22,885 bases of DNA, taken from positions 1 to 22,885 of IMG/VR virus record IMGVR_UViG_3300037507_002970, one strand, 5' to 3'. The DNA comes from a virus. A program made the translations under genes and the position numbers. Numbering within the stretch: position 1 is the stretch's first letter; every line of letters begins with the position of its first letter. Shown piece by piece: positions 1 through 7,927 of this stretch. The notes beneath the pieces were generated by a model that saw only the letters and a list, made by a program, of their open reading frames with translations, had not been told where the DNA came from and ran no database searches.

Positions 1-79
1 CGCTTCCGTTGACCTTGCCCGCCGGAGTACCTTTTAGGCCCCCTAGGCGTCCTTCAGGGCCACTCTGGACACTACCCAT
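1..79 (-). CDS. Partial hypothetical protein, cut by the window edge
   Basis: An open frame begins at an ATG (positions 79-77) inside the end of the upstream tail gene, overlapping it by 37 bases in the -1 frame, and stays open to base 1. The visible 26 residues begin MGSVQSGPEGRLGG and are rich in Gly and Pro. No good ribosome binding site stands at the right distance; the nearest GAAGGTG is about 14 bases upstream. It may be the start of the next tail gene, or a chance open frame. The function is unknown. Confidence 0.38.
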   Translation of the reverse strand, partial: MGSVQSGPEGRLGGLKGTPAGKVNGS

Positions 80-1269
80 GGCCCGTAGGCTAACACCTTC
101 TTTGCGCTCTCTGTGCGCAGGCTCCAGCGATGCTTATCAACGGTTGCTACAGCAGCTGCGTTAGGTGTCCAGGTCGCTCGCCTATTACCTGTGCCGCCTA
201 TTGTTATGCTCGCATGGGCCACAACTTGCAGGTCCGTATTGTTCCTGCTCTCAATACACACCTCTAGATTACCCTGGGCTGATAGGTCAACGGCTGCATC
301 GTTCGAATCGAACACATCTACACTGACTGGGCTGCGATCCCCAACTGCGATGTCAATCGTCGTGCCTACTACTCGCTCTGGTGCCTGGGCTGATAATGGG
401 CTGACAGTAATGCTAGTTGATCCAGATGGCCCCAGCTCCAGCGCGTTCGCCGTAAACTGGTAGACCGCACCATCTAGCACAACCGTTGTGTCCAGCTTGT
501 CGGTCACTGCCTTGATCGCCGCAACTTCGGTATCAACGTAATTATCCAGCGTGTCGATCTTGCCTTCAACGGTCGTTAGCTGCGTTGTCGTTGCAAGCCC
601 TGCCTGTATATCCGCAATTGCATGGACGTGACTTCCACTAATCACAACAAACTCATCACCGTTGCTCGGTGCTGCGGTCAATGCCTCCTCTAAGAGGAAT
701 ACGCCGTTGGTCGAAGTGTAACTAATAATCGGGCTATTCTCTCCGGTAAGCGGCCCGCTAACGAATAGCAAAACAGCATGAGCATAGGCCGAGGTCGTTG
801 CCACCACATCGCTAGCGAACGTCAGTGTGGTTGGTGTAATAGCGTTTGATACTACACCTTCGATTGCCAAGTTTGCTTTGCGGATTGTATTGAGTAATTT
901 GCCGAACGAGCCAGCGGTATTATGACTTGCGTAATCTTCATCCCAAACAGCATCCGCAATACCGGTGGTCATCAATTCTTCGTAGGTGCCGGATGGTAAA
1001 ACATCGTACCGATGATTACTCATGCTCATCGCGGAGTTATTCACGATGATGTCGAGTCTACCTAATGTATTAACATTGCCCGTTGTCAGTGCAACTGTGT
1101 AGTAACCATTTGTGCTATGCGTTACTGTTGCTCCGGTGAGCGTTGCCACCGAACCATTCTTGGCAATTGAGAAATCGGCTAGCACCGCCGTTGTCACTGC
1201 AACACCATCGGCATCAAGCACTGGCCCGACTGTAACGGTTGCGGTCGTGGATTGTTTCAAAAGTTGCAT
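43..1269 (-). CDS. Tail fibre/baseplate-like structural protein
   Basis: This 408-residue protein is the last complete gene of the tail cluster; its ATG overlaps the stop of the LamG gene (TAATG). Residues 1 to about 95 look like a beta-sandwich attachment domain rich in Thr and Val. A middle part around residues 225-265 (TTVEGKIDTLDNYVDTEV) has heptad-like spacing and probably forms a trimeric coiled coil. The C-terminal 110 residues look like a second beta domain. This domain-coil-domain layout fits a tail fibre or upper baseplate protein, and its place at the far end of the tail genes supports a role in host contact. I recognise no named family. There is no enzyme motif. Confidence 0.7.
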   Translation of the reverse strand: MQLLKQSTTATVTVGPVLDADGVAVTTAVLADFSIAKNGSVATLTGATVTHSTNGYYTVALTTGNVNTLGRLDIIVNNSAMSMSNHRYDVLPSGTYEELMTTGIADAVWDEDYASHNTAGSFGKLLNTIRKANLAIEGVVSNAITPTTLTFASDVVATTSAYAHAVLLFVSGPLTGENSPIISYTSTNGVFLLEEALTAAPSNGDEFVVISGSHVHAIADIQAGLATTTQLTTVEGKIDTLDNYVDTEVAAIKAVTDKLDTTVVLDGAVYQFTANALELGPSGSTSITVSPLSAQAPERVVGTTIDIAVGDRSPVSVDVFDSNDAAVDLSAQGNLEVCIESRNNTDLQVVAHASITIGGTGNRRATWTPNAAAVATVDKHRWSLRTESAKKVLAYGPWVVSRVALKDA

Positions 1270-2087
1270 TAGGTCATCCCCGTTAAGATTCGTCGGCGTT
1301 TGCTGCCGCTTGGGAATTGGTAGTAGGTGAATTGCTTGGGTCGTGGTTGTAGGCCGATGCCACGCTTGCTGGCAAGGAGTTGAACTTCTGAGCTAGTCAA
1401 GTTTCGATTATATAACCGCACATCGTCAACTCGACCACCAAGATATACAGGAGTTCCGCTGCCTGGAATGAATCTGTTGATCGTATAAATGCCAGTAGCT
1501 ACGTTGCTTGGATACGATGTTGGAGGAGTGCCAGAGTAGACAATGTTTGTAGTTGCCAACTTTCCGTTGATCCAGATGTTACCAGAACTACTATTGCCGT
1601 TTATAAACACTGCCGCTGCAATATGATTCCAAGCATTGGCTGTGATTGTCTGCGTCGAATAGTATTCAATGTAATCTGTGCCTCCTGCTGTCGCAGCTTG
1701 AATACCAAGATAAACTTGACCAGGAGTTGTGTAGTTAACTGTGAAAAAACCATCGCCTCGTCTATTAGCACCTAAGGAAGTGTTGTTGACATACCTTCCG
1801 ATTGGCATAATGCGATTGCTTAGGCTGGTTACATACACCCACGCTGAAAAAGAAATACGCTGCAAACCCGCCAAGGGAATCTGTGAGCCACCGAGATCAA
1901 CAAAATCATCCGTCCCATCAAAGTCTAACGCTATATTGCCATTGCTAACCACCCAATCCGTTCCTGCATCCATATTGGTAAGCACGCCATGATTGCCGTA
2001 ACCGCTGCGGTCAATTAAACGGTAGCCACTTGCGCCAAGTGATGGGCACCACGCACCAACTAAGTTTTGTCTTAAACTTGCGGTCAT
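1269..2087 (-). CDS. LamG/concanavalin A-like lectin-domain tail protein
   Basis: This 272-residue protein has the hallmarks of the LamG-like (Laminin_G_3) jelly-roll fold. Near residues 26-60 are DRSGYGNHG and ALDFDGTDDFVDLG. The centre holds FSAWVYVTS and NAWNHIAAAVF. Near residues 165-180 is GNIWINGKL, and near the C-terminus GRVDDVRLYNRNLTSSEV. All are typical of the family, where the sandwich binds sugars or proteins. In a tail cluster this is probably a receptor-binding protein that recognises host surface glycans. The C-terminal 40 residues are basic and may dock to the neighbouring fibre. The ATG overlaps the preceding stop (ATGA), which points to translational coupling. Confidence 0.85.
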   Translation of the reverse strand: MTASLRQNLVGAWCPSLGASGYRLIDRSGYGNHGVLTNMDAGTDWVVSNGNIALDFDGTDDFVDLGGSQIPLAGLQRISFSAWVYVTSLSNRIMPIGRYVNNTSLGANRRGDGFFTVNYTTPGQVYLGIQAATAGGTDYIEYYSTQTITANAWNHIAAAVFINGNSSSGNIWINGKLATTNIVYSGTPPTSYPSNVATGIYTINRFIPGSGTPVYLGGRVDDVRLYNRNLTSSEVQLLASKRGIGLQPRPKQFTYYQFPSGSKRRRILTGMT

Positions 2088-2584
2088 TGTATCTGTGGGT
2101 ACTCGCCATAGTAACTAAATTCGTGGTTGCCAGCGGTCGCGTTAAGTGCCACCCCAGTATTATGCACGATGAATAAAACCACTTTGCTTGGCAGGCAGTT
2201 GCCGAACGCGCCACGCAAACTGACGCCTGTGAAATGGTAAGGACGGTCGCTGGTGTTGTTCGTGGACATGGTGGCTATGTACTTGCAGATGCTATTTTTT
2301 ATGTCGGCGGAAGTGATGGTCTCACTACTGGACGTGCCATCCATGGTGTCAGGATAATTCGCGCCATCCCAGGCAATGGCCCAAACTTCAATTTGCCTAC
2401 TTGCTGTGGGCGAGGTGCCAGTGGTCACTTTGCCGGACACAATGATGTCCCAAAAACCGTCGGTCGTATTGTCGATCACGCTCGACTCGATACCGGCCAG
2501 TAGGTTTGTGTCGCTAGCGAGACTGGCCACCGCTGCCGTGATGGTTTGCTTTGATCCGTATTTTACAAGGACGTTGTTTGGCAC
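2084..2584 (-). CDS. Tail-tip/fibre-associated protein, unknown function
   Basis: This 166-residue protein starts with GTG directly after the stop of the previous gene, with a good ribosome binding site (GAGGAG) about 8 bases upstream. It is rich in Ser, Thr and Ala and looks all-beta, without export signal or enzyme motif. A stretch around residues 40-75 (DGFWDIIVSGKVTTGTSPTA, then EVWAIAWDG) resembles phage surface or adhesin-support domains in style, but I cannot name a family. Its place between a small tail-region gene and the LamG lectin suggests it belongs to the host-contact apparatus. Confidence 0.7.
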   Translation of the reverse strand: MPNNVLVKYGSKQTITAAVASLASDTNLLAGIESSVIDNTTDGFWDIIVSGKVTTGTSPTASRQIEVWAIAWDGANYPDTMDGTSSSETITSADIKNSICKYIATMSTNNTSDRPYHFTGVSLRGAFGNCLPSKVVLFIVHNTGVALNATAGNHEFSYYGEYPQIQ

Positions 2585-3033
2585 TAGATCGACTCCTCAA
2601 TTTCTTTACGCGCGTTTTGGACTAGGCCAATGCCGACTTCTGGCAGACCGTTTTGAGATGTCCAGTTAACCGTTGCATCTGCGAGTGCATCAAGGTCGTT
2701 AGCCTGTGTAGTCGTGATGAACCCAAAGGTAAGCAGGCCGTCTATCATCTGTTGAACGCCTGGTATGTCCATGTCTGTGCTTTCAATCTTTGGGTCTGTC
2801 ACCCAGTCAATGACGCTGACGCATAGTCCAGCTGCAATCGTGTTGGCAGATAACTGGCCAGCTTTAACTGCGGCCCAGTAGCCAGACAAAATAGCTGTCT
2901 GTTTGATCTTCCAGTTCGGCACCAGCTGCCTGATCGCCACTGCTTTGGCGTTGATAGCCGCTGCCGCTTCGGCGTCGGTCATGCTTTGATACTGCGGCTT
3001 ACGCAGCTCATCCACCAGCGGTTGCAGGTTCAC
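2584..3033 (-). CDS. Conserved phage tail-region protein, unknown function
   Basis: This 149-residue, mostly helical protein starts with GTG; AGGAG lies 9 bases upstream. The N-terminal motif, SMTDAEAAAAINAKAV at residues 17-32, is of a kind I recall from many siphophage proteins coded near tail and holin genes, usually annotated as hypothetical. The rest is amphipathic helices with no membrane segment, no Cys cluster and no catalytic pattern. It lies between the holin-like gene and the tail-tip genes. I do not assign a function. Confidence 0.75.
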   Translation of the reverse strand: MNLQPLVDELRKPQYQSMTDAEAAAAINAKAVAIRQLVPNWKIKQTAILSGYWAAVKAGQLSANTIAAGLCVSVIDWVTDPKIESTDMDIPGVQQMIDGLLTFGFITTTQANDLDALADATVNWTSQNGLPEVGIGLVQNARKEIEESI

Positions 3034-3252
3034 TTAGTTATTCTCCTGCGTTTTTGTGATATGCTCCCAAAGTTTAACGCGGTCGGCCTGGCAGTCTTTC
3101 AGCTCATGCTCGATGCGCTCGGTTGTTTTATCCATCCTGGCCATGGCTTCACTGTGCAGCTTTTCAACGTGCCGCCACAGCATCCCAACAGCGCCGCCCA
3201 TAGCGGTCATGCCAGTTAACAGCGTCCCTAACAACGTCAAATTCTCTTGCAT
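3034..3252 (-). CDS. Holin-like/XhlA-type small membrane protein
   Basis: This 72-residue protein has one hydrophobic segment at about residues 5-25 (LTLLGTLLTGMTAMGGAVGM) followed by a charged helical tail (residues 27-72) with coiled-coil character. This is the topology of XhlA-type haemolysin/holin partners and of some phage inner-membrane anchors. The ribosome binding site AAGGTG sits 7 bases before the ATG. Position among the last tail genes is common for lysis genes. A role in membrane permeabilisation is inferred from topology only; a tail-anchored spacer or i-spanin-like part is also possible, although the helix here is near the N-terminus as in spanins. Confidence 0.6.
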   Translation of the reverse strand: MQENLTLLGTLLTGMTAMGGAVGMLWRHVEKLHSEAMARMDKTTERIEHELKDCQADRVKLWEHITKTQENN

Positions 3253-3263
3253 ATTTTGGCACC

Positions 3264-4163
3264 TTATGGCGGTTCACTGACGGTCTGTAAGTTAATAACG
3301 GTTGTGCCGCGGTTTAGTGATACAATATATCCAATAATGTCAGGCAAATTGGTCTGCTCGCTCGTTGGGTCTAACAGCCCTTGCGTAATTTCAATACCAC
3401 ACACGATATTACAACTGCCAGTTGGTACGTCGCTTGTACCTGGCATAAGGCTAAACGGGTCATAAACCTTTAGTTGGCCGCGGCTGCTGCTGCCATAAAT
3501 GGTTAGGTAGCCATCAAATTCTGTTGAGTCCACGCGGTTGGTTAAAATCGCTCGCCAAACTGTATTTCTTTGGTTTAATCGAATTAGCGACCTATTACGT
3601 TCTGGCACTACCTGCGCGCTAGACCTCAGCAGCTCGGCATGGCCGTAGTACACATTTAGCTCACGCTGCCGCTTGTAATATCCGACCAATTCATCTGGCG
3701 ACACCTCACCAACATCCATCAATGCCAACTTAACGCCCAAATATGGGTAAGTGGTATCAATGGCTGTGTAAGTTGTTAGCGCAAAGGTTACGCCATCAAT
3801 GGCACATGGCACAATTTCGCCGGCTGCGGCTCGTTGCTGAATAACACCATGCCTAAACCAGTGCTTTTTGATTCGCAGCTTTTGGGCAGAATAGACAATT
3901 GCTTGCTGCTTGTCTCGCCTGGGAATGTTTATAATGTCATAGGCATAGCTGGATGGGCCAATACCAACAGCTGAAAAGGCTGGTAACCTGTGGCCCCAGT
4001 CATTTCTAACCAGAATTTGGTTCGATTCCCAGGCGTTCCTGATCTGCTTGGTTGTCAAGTTGCCAGCGCCGGCCTCGGCTTCCTGCGCCACTTTTAGCAT
4101 CCGGTTAGCGTCTTTGGCTGTGAGGTTTCGGGTTAGGTTTTGCCCTGTTAGGAAAATAGTCAT
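3264..4163 (-). CDS. Tail-tip/minor tail protein, unknown family
   Basis: I place the start at the ATG whose bases overlap the stop of the preceding gene (ATGA), giving 299 residues beginning MTIFLTGQNLTRNLTAKDAN; a longer reading with 20 more residues would overlap the upstream gene by over 60 bases. The N-terminal third is helical and the rest is mixed beta with no export signal. A short segment (VYDPFSLMPGTSDVP) and a Cys pair near residues 260-265 (SCNIVCG) stand out. Placement two genes after the tape measure fits a distal tail or tail-hub role. No family is recognised. Confidence 0.7.
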   Translation of the reverse strand: MTIFLTGQNLTRNLTAKDANRMLKVAQEAEAGAGNLTTKQIRNAWESNQILVRNDWGHRLPAFSAVGIGPSSYAYDIINIPRRDKQQAIVYSAQKLRIKKHWFRHGVIQQRAAAGEIVPCAIDGVTFALTTYTAIDTTYPYLGVKLALMDVGEVSPDELVGYYKRQRELNVYYGHAELLRSSAQVVPERNRSLIRLNQRNTVWRAILTNRVDSTEFDGYLTIYGSSSRGQLKVYDPFSLMPGTSDVPTGSCNIVCGIEITQGLLDPTSEQTNLPDIIGYIVSLNRGTTVINLQTVSEPP

Positions 4164-4972
4164 TGGCCGATCCCCAGTAGCGAGAAATCGGCATCCTCGT
4201 AAACTTTTTCGACGTAGGCGCACACTGGCCGCTTGACGATGGCCTGGCCTGTGCTGTCGTCTTGGTCAGCGTACAAAAACCAAACGAAGTCGTGGCCTTT
4301 TTTGTTAATGAACATGCCATTCACATTAAGGTTAGCCACGTTGGGCGAGGCCACAAATGAAAACTGTAGAGAAAACTCATCTTCGTTGCGTAGCCGGCCT
4401 CGGGCGCCCACAAATAGCACCTCACCGGCTGCTTTTTGCCTAAACGTCGCGTTGTTTTTGGTGCCGGTTAGGTTGTACAGGGTGTTCTTGTAGGTTTCGG
4501 TTACTACGTTAGCTGGAAAAATAAAAGTCTCAGACCAACTAAACGTAGGCAGCAGCACATCGACGCCGTTAACTCGGCCATCCTGCACGTTAATTGCACC
4601 TTGAAAGTTTGGTGCCTGGGTTGTGCCGCTGTTAGGTATTCTGTACCTGGTCGTCTGCTTGCTCTGCGTAATGTTTTGGTTCTGGGTGCCAATGTCAAAC
4701 TCGTACTCGTACTCATTGACAAGCAAACGCCTGGCTTTGTCGTACCTAACGCGTATTTTCCAGGCGTCATTGCTCATCGCCTCGTAGGCCAGACCACGCT
4801 TAACGCAGCCCTGGAACGTCGCTGGGGCTACGTCGTCAGCTGCGTCGAGTGCGACGCCTAAAATGGCAGTACCACTGACAATGTACACCAGCTCGGCGCG
4901 GCTGTCCTTGCCGTCCCTCGATGCGTCACCGCTGCGGCTTTCTGGTGAATGCTCTATAACGCTTATCGTCAT
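4160..4972 (-). CDS. Putative distal tail protein
   Basis: This 270-residue, beta-rich protein is coded immediately after the tape measure, with an ATGA overlap. In siphophages the first gene after the tape measure usually codes the distal tail protein that starts the baseplate, and the size and all-beta look agree. Visible stretches include AELVYIVSGTAILGVALDAA near residue 26 and a C-terminal FVWFLYADQDD. There are no catalytic motifs. The assignment rests on gene order, not on a recognised domain. Confidence 0.65.
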   Translation of the reverse strand: MTISVIEHSPESRSGDASRDGKDSRAELVYIVSGTAILGVALDAADDVAPATFQGCVKRGLAYEAMSNDAWKIRVRYDKARRLLVNEYEYEFDIGTQNQNITQSKQTTRYRIPNSGTTQAPNFQGAINVQDGRVNGVDVLLPTFSWSETFIFPANVVTETYKNTLYNLTGTKNNATFRQKAAGEVLFVGARGRLRNEDEFSLQFSFVASPNVANLNVNGMFINKKGHDFVWFLYADQDDSTGQAIVKRPVCAYVEKVYEDADFSLLGIGQ

Positions 4973-6501
4973 TGCAGACCCCCATTGGCAACTTCGTCTA
5001 CAATGGCGCCGGTATTAGCAGCCACTTTATTCAGGGCGTTTAGCATGTCCTGCTGAAGGCTCTGCGCCCCGAGTCCTGCAATGGCCTGTGCTGCAAACGT
5101 CCCAGCGGTTTCCATGCCACCACCTGCACCCGCAAAGGCTACACCTGCCTCTAACTGCGCTCGCTCGGCCCGCTTGGCCGCTTCCTCGCTGGCTCGCTTT
5201 TGGTCAGCAGCCATAGACTCGGCTAACTTGGTTTGGGCATCTACCACGGCCTGGGTTCGCTGCGATCGCGCCCTGGCTGCGTCCTCTTGAATGTTCGCCA
5301 GCATGGCGGCCTGGTCTAGCTCACGCTGCTGCCTACGCTTTTCTAGCTCAGTACCTAACTTGGCTGACTCTTTGCTTTGCTCGGCTGCGATCATGGGGGC
5401 GCCTACGCCAATGCCAGTCGCTGCCCCCTGAATAAAATTCGCTGCACTGTCTAACCCTGCTCCTCGCAGCACATCGGCCAGCGGTTTGCTTATTTTCTGT
5501 ACCATGCTGAACGTCGCGCCAGTCATGGCTTGCATGGCTTTAGCCCAGACGATTTGTATATTTGTCGCTACTGTATCAAATACGCCCTCGATCGTGGTTT
5601 GCATTACTACCAAGGCTGACGATATTCCCTGCACCGCGTAGCTAAATGCGTTACCAAAAAATTCGGTCGTAGCGGCCCAGGCCATCTTGAGCGTAGCAAA
5701 TGCTGTTTCGGATGACCCAACAAACTTAGTAATCTCTTTTAGCCAGGCAATAAAACTTTCGGCTGCAATTAGTACAGAATCTGCCATCCAGGTAAGAAGC
5801 GGGGCTAAGGCTGCGCCAATGGTGTTAGCGACTCCCTGTAGTGCCATACCCATCTTGTCTATGGCGTCGTTAAACTTGGCTGCCGAGTCTACCTGGTCGG
5901 CTGAAAGACTCATGCCAAATTTTTTGGCCTCATCCCGCATTCCGGCCAGCTCCTCGCTACTGGCTGACAATAGCGGTATCATTTGGGCGCCGGCTTTACC
6001 AAAAACCTGCATAGCCAAACCAGCTTTTTGCGTCGGGTTTTGAATACCCTGAAACGCGGTCATAATTGACTGTAGTTGCTGGTCTGGTGACTGCGCTTTG
6101 AGGGTCGCAGCGTCTAGCCCTAGTGTTTCGAGCGCTTTGACATTGCCACCGCTTACCAGTCCTTTGGTAAACGTCTTAAATCCGGCTTCCAGCGTTGCCA
6201 TATCCGAACCGGACAGCTTGGCCGCGTAACCCAGCTCGCTCAGCGTTTCGGCTGATAGTCCGGTTCTGGCTGCTGCATCACCTACCGAATCGCCGTAATT
6301 AGCGAAACTGCGAGTAGCTGCAACAGCTGCGGCACCTGCTGCCAACAGCCCACCGCCTAAAATTTTTGAGGCGCCAACTAGGGGCGTCGCAAATGATTTC
6401 ATTTGGTTTGCTGCGTCTTTTAGTGTTCGGCGCAAGGGCGAATCGTCCGCAAATATGCGAACAAATGCGCCCCCTGCTTCAATGCCTTGCTTGGATGCCA
6501 T
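4969..6501 (-). CDS. Tail tape measure protein
   Basis: This 510-residue protein is the tape measure that sets tail length and sits in the tail tube lumen. The region of residues 70-220 carries the usual TP901/phage_tail_TMP signature: RTGLSAETLSELGYAAKLSG, then the GxFGKAGAQMIPLL type (QVFGKAGAQMIPLLSASSEE). A Gly/Ala-rich hydrophobic segment follows (GVANTIGAALAPLLTWMA), and the C-terminal third is a charged helix rich in Ala, Arg and Glu (residues 380-440). At about 0.15 nm per residue, the length predicts a short tail of roughly 75 nm. It follows the decoration-like gene and precedes the tail-tip genes, as expected. Confidence 0.92.
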   Translation of the reverse strand: MASKQGIEAGGAFVRIFADDSPLRRTLKDAANQMKSFATPLVGASKILGGGLLAAGAAAVAATRSFANYGDSVGDAAARTGLSAETLSELGYAAKLSGSDMATLEAGFKTFTKGLVSGGNVKALETLGLDAATLKAQSPDQQLQSIMTAFQGIQNPTQKAGLAMQVFGKAGAQMIPLLSASSEELAGMRDEAKKFGMSLSADQVDSAAKFNDAIDKMGMALQGVANTIGAALAPLLTWMADSVLIAAESFIAWLKEITKFVGSSETAFATLKMAWAATTEFFGNAFSYAVQGISSALVVMQTTIEGVFDTVATNIQIVWAKAMQAMTGATFSMVQKISKPLADVLRGAGLDSAANFIQGAATGIGVGAPMIAAEQSKESAKLGTELEKRRQQRELDQAAMLANIQEDAARARSQRTQAVVDAQTKLAESMAADQKRASEEAAKRAERAQLEAGVAFAGAGGGMETAGTFAAQAIAGLGAQSLQQDMLNALNKVAANTGAIVDEVANGGLQ

Positions 6502-6513
6502 AGCGGCCCCGCG

Positions 6514-7263
6514 TTAGCTGATTACCGTCTTGTAGCTGATTAGTACGTCGATGTTCGTTGCGGTCGCCAGGTCGCTACCATCCTTGATAATAGTGATAGC
6601 CGTATTGGCGTCGTTTGGCACAAATGATGCGCCATCGGCCAGGATTAGGCCGTTGGTGGCCGTTCCGATTCGCAACAGCGTAGACTGGGTAAGTCCAGCT
6701 ACCTTGGCGTCCATGAGCTTAACCACGCTGGCCGACTGGGTGCCGCGTACCATGACGCCGGTTGCAGTTTGTGCGTTGCCGCCAATCGCAATAAGGGCCA
6801 GGTCTGTTAGCTGATACTGAACCCCTGCAATCGCTGGCAACAAGGTAAACCCTGCGTTAACCTGGGCGGTTGTGACTCGGAAGCGCTTTTGCTGTACGCC
6901 CTGTTCGCCTGAGCCGGTCAAATAGACCACTACAGACGCGTCGCCGCTCACTACGCTTTCCACACAGTAGCCGACAAAACTGCCCGAGGTTTCGGTTACG
7001 GTTGCCGCGCCGCTGCCGGCTGTGCCGCTGACTGGATCGCCAGTAGGATTCCAAAATACCTTAGCGCCGCGGGTAATAGCGCCGGTAATCTTTGGCAGCT
7101 TGACTGTGCCATTGACTACTAGCGATCCACGCTCACTCGCTGCAAGGTCGGTTGCTACTACGCCTAAAATACCTCCAACTCGGGCTACGTCACCCGCTGC
7201 CGCTGCGCTGCTTGGCACATAGGGCAAAATGTCTGTCACTGTCTTTACTTCGGCCTGACTCAT
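6514..7263 (-). CDS. DUF2190-like decoration/structural protein with extra C-terminal domain
   Basis: This 249-residue protein begins with a region (residues 10-115) that resembles DUF2190 capsid-cement proteins: GDVARVGGILGVVATDLA, a basal strand SERGSLVVNGTVKLPK, and GAITRGAKVFWNP. A second beta-rich domain fills residues 125-249. DUF2190 proteins normally decorate the head, but this gene lies between the tail chaperone and the tape measure and overlaps the chaperone's stop by four bases, so it may instead be a tail component built on the same fold. The length is about double a standard DUF2190 protein. The fold call is moderately strong; the location in the virion is uncertain. Confidence 0.7.
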   Translation of the reverse strand: MSQAEVKTVTDILPYVPSSAAAAGDVARVGGILGVVATDLAASERGSLVVNGTVKLPKITGAITRGAKVFWNPTGDPVSGTAGSGAATVTETSGSFVGYCVESVVSGDASVVVYLTGSGEQGVQQKRFRVTTAQVNAGFTLLPAIAGVQYQLTDLALIAIGGNAQTATGVMVRGTQSASVVKLMDAKVAGLTQSTLLRIGTATNGLILADGASFVPNDANTAITIIKDGSDLATATNIDVLISYKTVIS

Positions 7264-7631
7264 TGCTTTGGTTTCCTTTTCTTAAATTGCTCTACTGCCT
7301 GTTTCCAGCTCACATTTGATTCGCCTAGCGGCTTGTAAAAATCGCTCGGCTTAATTGTTTTGCCGCCTTTGCGTTTGTGTACGTTGTACACTGCTGCGGC
7401 TATTGTACCGGCCCTGGCCCATTCTGCTTTGCGCCTACTGCCTACCATCAGCAGCAGCTCGCCCAGCGTCAGGTCAGTTGGGTCGATTCCGATTTCACCT
7501 GCGCATTCAATGGCGAGTCTGTACCCGTCAATTGGTTTGCTATTTCCTCGTAACTTTCCTCTAGTGCCACCCTGGCCTGGTTCCTCATCAGGCTCAGCAC
7601 TTTGTATCGGCTTACCTGGCTCCTGATAAAA
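7260..7631 (-). CDS. Tail assembly chaperone, frameshifted C-terminal half (GpT-like)
   Basis: This is the downstream half of a two-frame tail assembly chaperone. The reading frame is open from position 7631, just after the slippery heptamer, to the stop at 7260, giving about 122 residues after the slip. It contains a Pro/Glu linker (EPGKPIQSAEPDEEPGQGG), then IDPTDLTLGELLLMVG, RRKAEWARAGTIAAAVYNVH and KRKGGKTIKPSDFYKP, a pattern typical of GpGT-like C-terminal domains. An internal ATG at 7448 exists, but the coding quality upstream of it shows the domain starts earlier. The fused product, joined to the first 100 residues of the gene ending at 7469, would be 222 residues. It helps wrap or recruit the tape measure and tube. 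Confidence 0.82.
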   Translation of the reverse strand, partial: FYQEPGKPIQSAEPDEEPGQGGTRGKLRGNSKPIDGYRLAIECAGEIGIDPTDLTLGELLLMVGSRRKAEWARAGTIAAAVYNVHKRKGGKTIKPSDFYKPLGESNVSWKQAVEQFKKRKPKQ

Positions 7632-7927
7632 TTTAGGATTTCATCGAGTAGCGCCTCCCTGGCTGCGTCTATAACTTCGCCGGCTAATACGTCTTCTAGT
7701 TGCTCTTTGCTGCGGTCTAGGTGCTGCTTTCGAGCAGCTGCCCAAACCAAATCGCAGACCAGCACAGGGTTGGTGAACAGGGCTGGAAACCATACTTCAA
7801 TGAGTCCTGGGTTTAGTCTCTGTTCATTGCCTTCAGCATCGAGATACGATAGCCCCTGGCAGTCTCGGCAAACGCCTACTGTCCAGCGCAGATGCCAGGT
7901 TTTCTGTCCGTCGCTAAAAGTTATCAT
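7469..7927 (-). CDS. Tail assembly chaperone, frame-0 product (GpG-like)
   Basis: This 152-residue protein is coded directly after the tail tube gene (ATGA overlap). It has an N-terminal beta part with a Cys pair (CRDC at residues 20-23) and a helical C-terminal half, with a size normal for GpG-like chaperones that bind the tape measure during tail assembly. At residues 99-100 the codons AAT TTT form a heptamer A AAT TTT, where a -1 slip leads into the second half ending at 7260. In frame 0, translation continues for 52 more residues, to a stop at 7469. Both products are expected, in unequal amounts. Confidence 0.85.
   Translation of the reverse strand: MITFSDGQKTWHLRWTVGVCRDCQGLSYLDAEGNEQRLNPGLIEVWFPALFTNPVLVCDLVWAAARKQHLDRSKEQLEDVLAGEVIDAAREALLDEILNFIRSQVSRYKVLSLMRNQARVALEESYEEIANQLTGTDSPLNAQVKSESTQLT
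7628..7634 (-). promoter_or_regulatory. Programmed -1 ribosomal frameshift site
   Basis: On the minus strand the sequence is AAATTTT, read in frame 0 as A AAT TTT, a perfect X XXY YYZ heptamer. The -1 frame has a TGA stop only a few codons upstream and is then open all the way to 7260, so the heptamer lies at the very start of the shared window. A nested hairpin (outer arms 7563-7567/7597-7601, inner arms 7575-7579/7589-7593) lies about 27 bases downstream and might help the slip. Confidence 0.8.

Noticed and set aside
113-463. Plus-strand open frames across the tail genes, such as this one of 116 codons
   Set aside because: They lie opposite well-supported minus-strand genes and have no recognisable domains or ribosome binding sites.
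7543-7562. Lambda-type slippery sequence GGAAAG further downstream in the chaperone gene
   Set aside because: GGA AAG occurs only in the -1 frame there, not in frame 0, so it cannot act as a lambda-type site.
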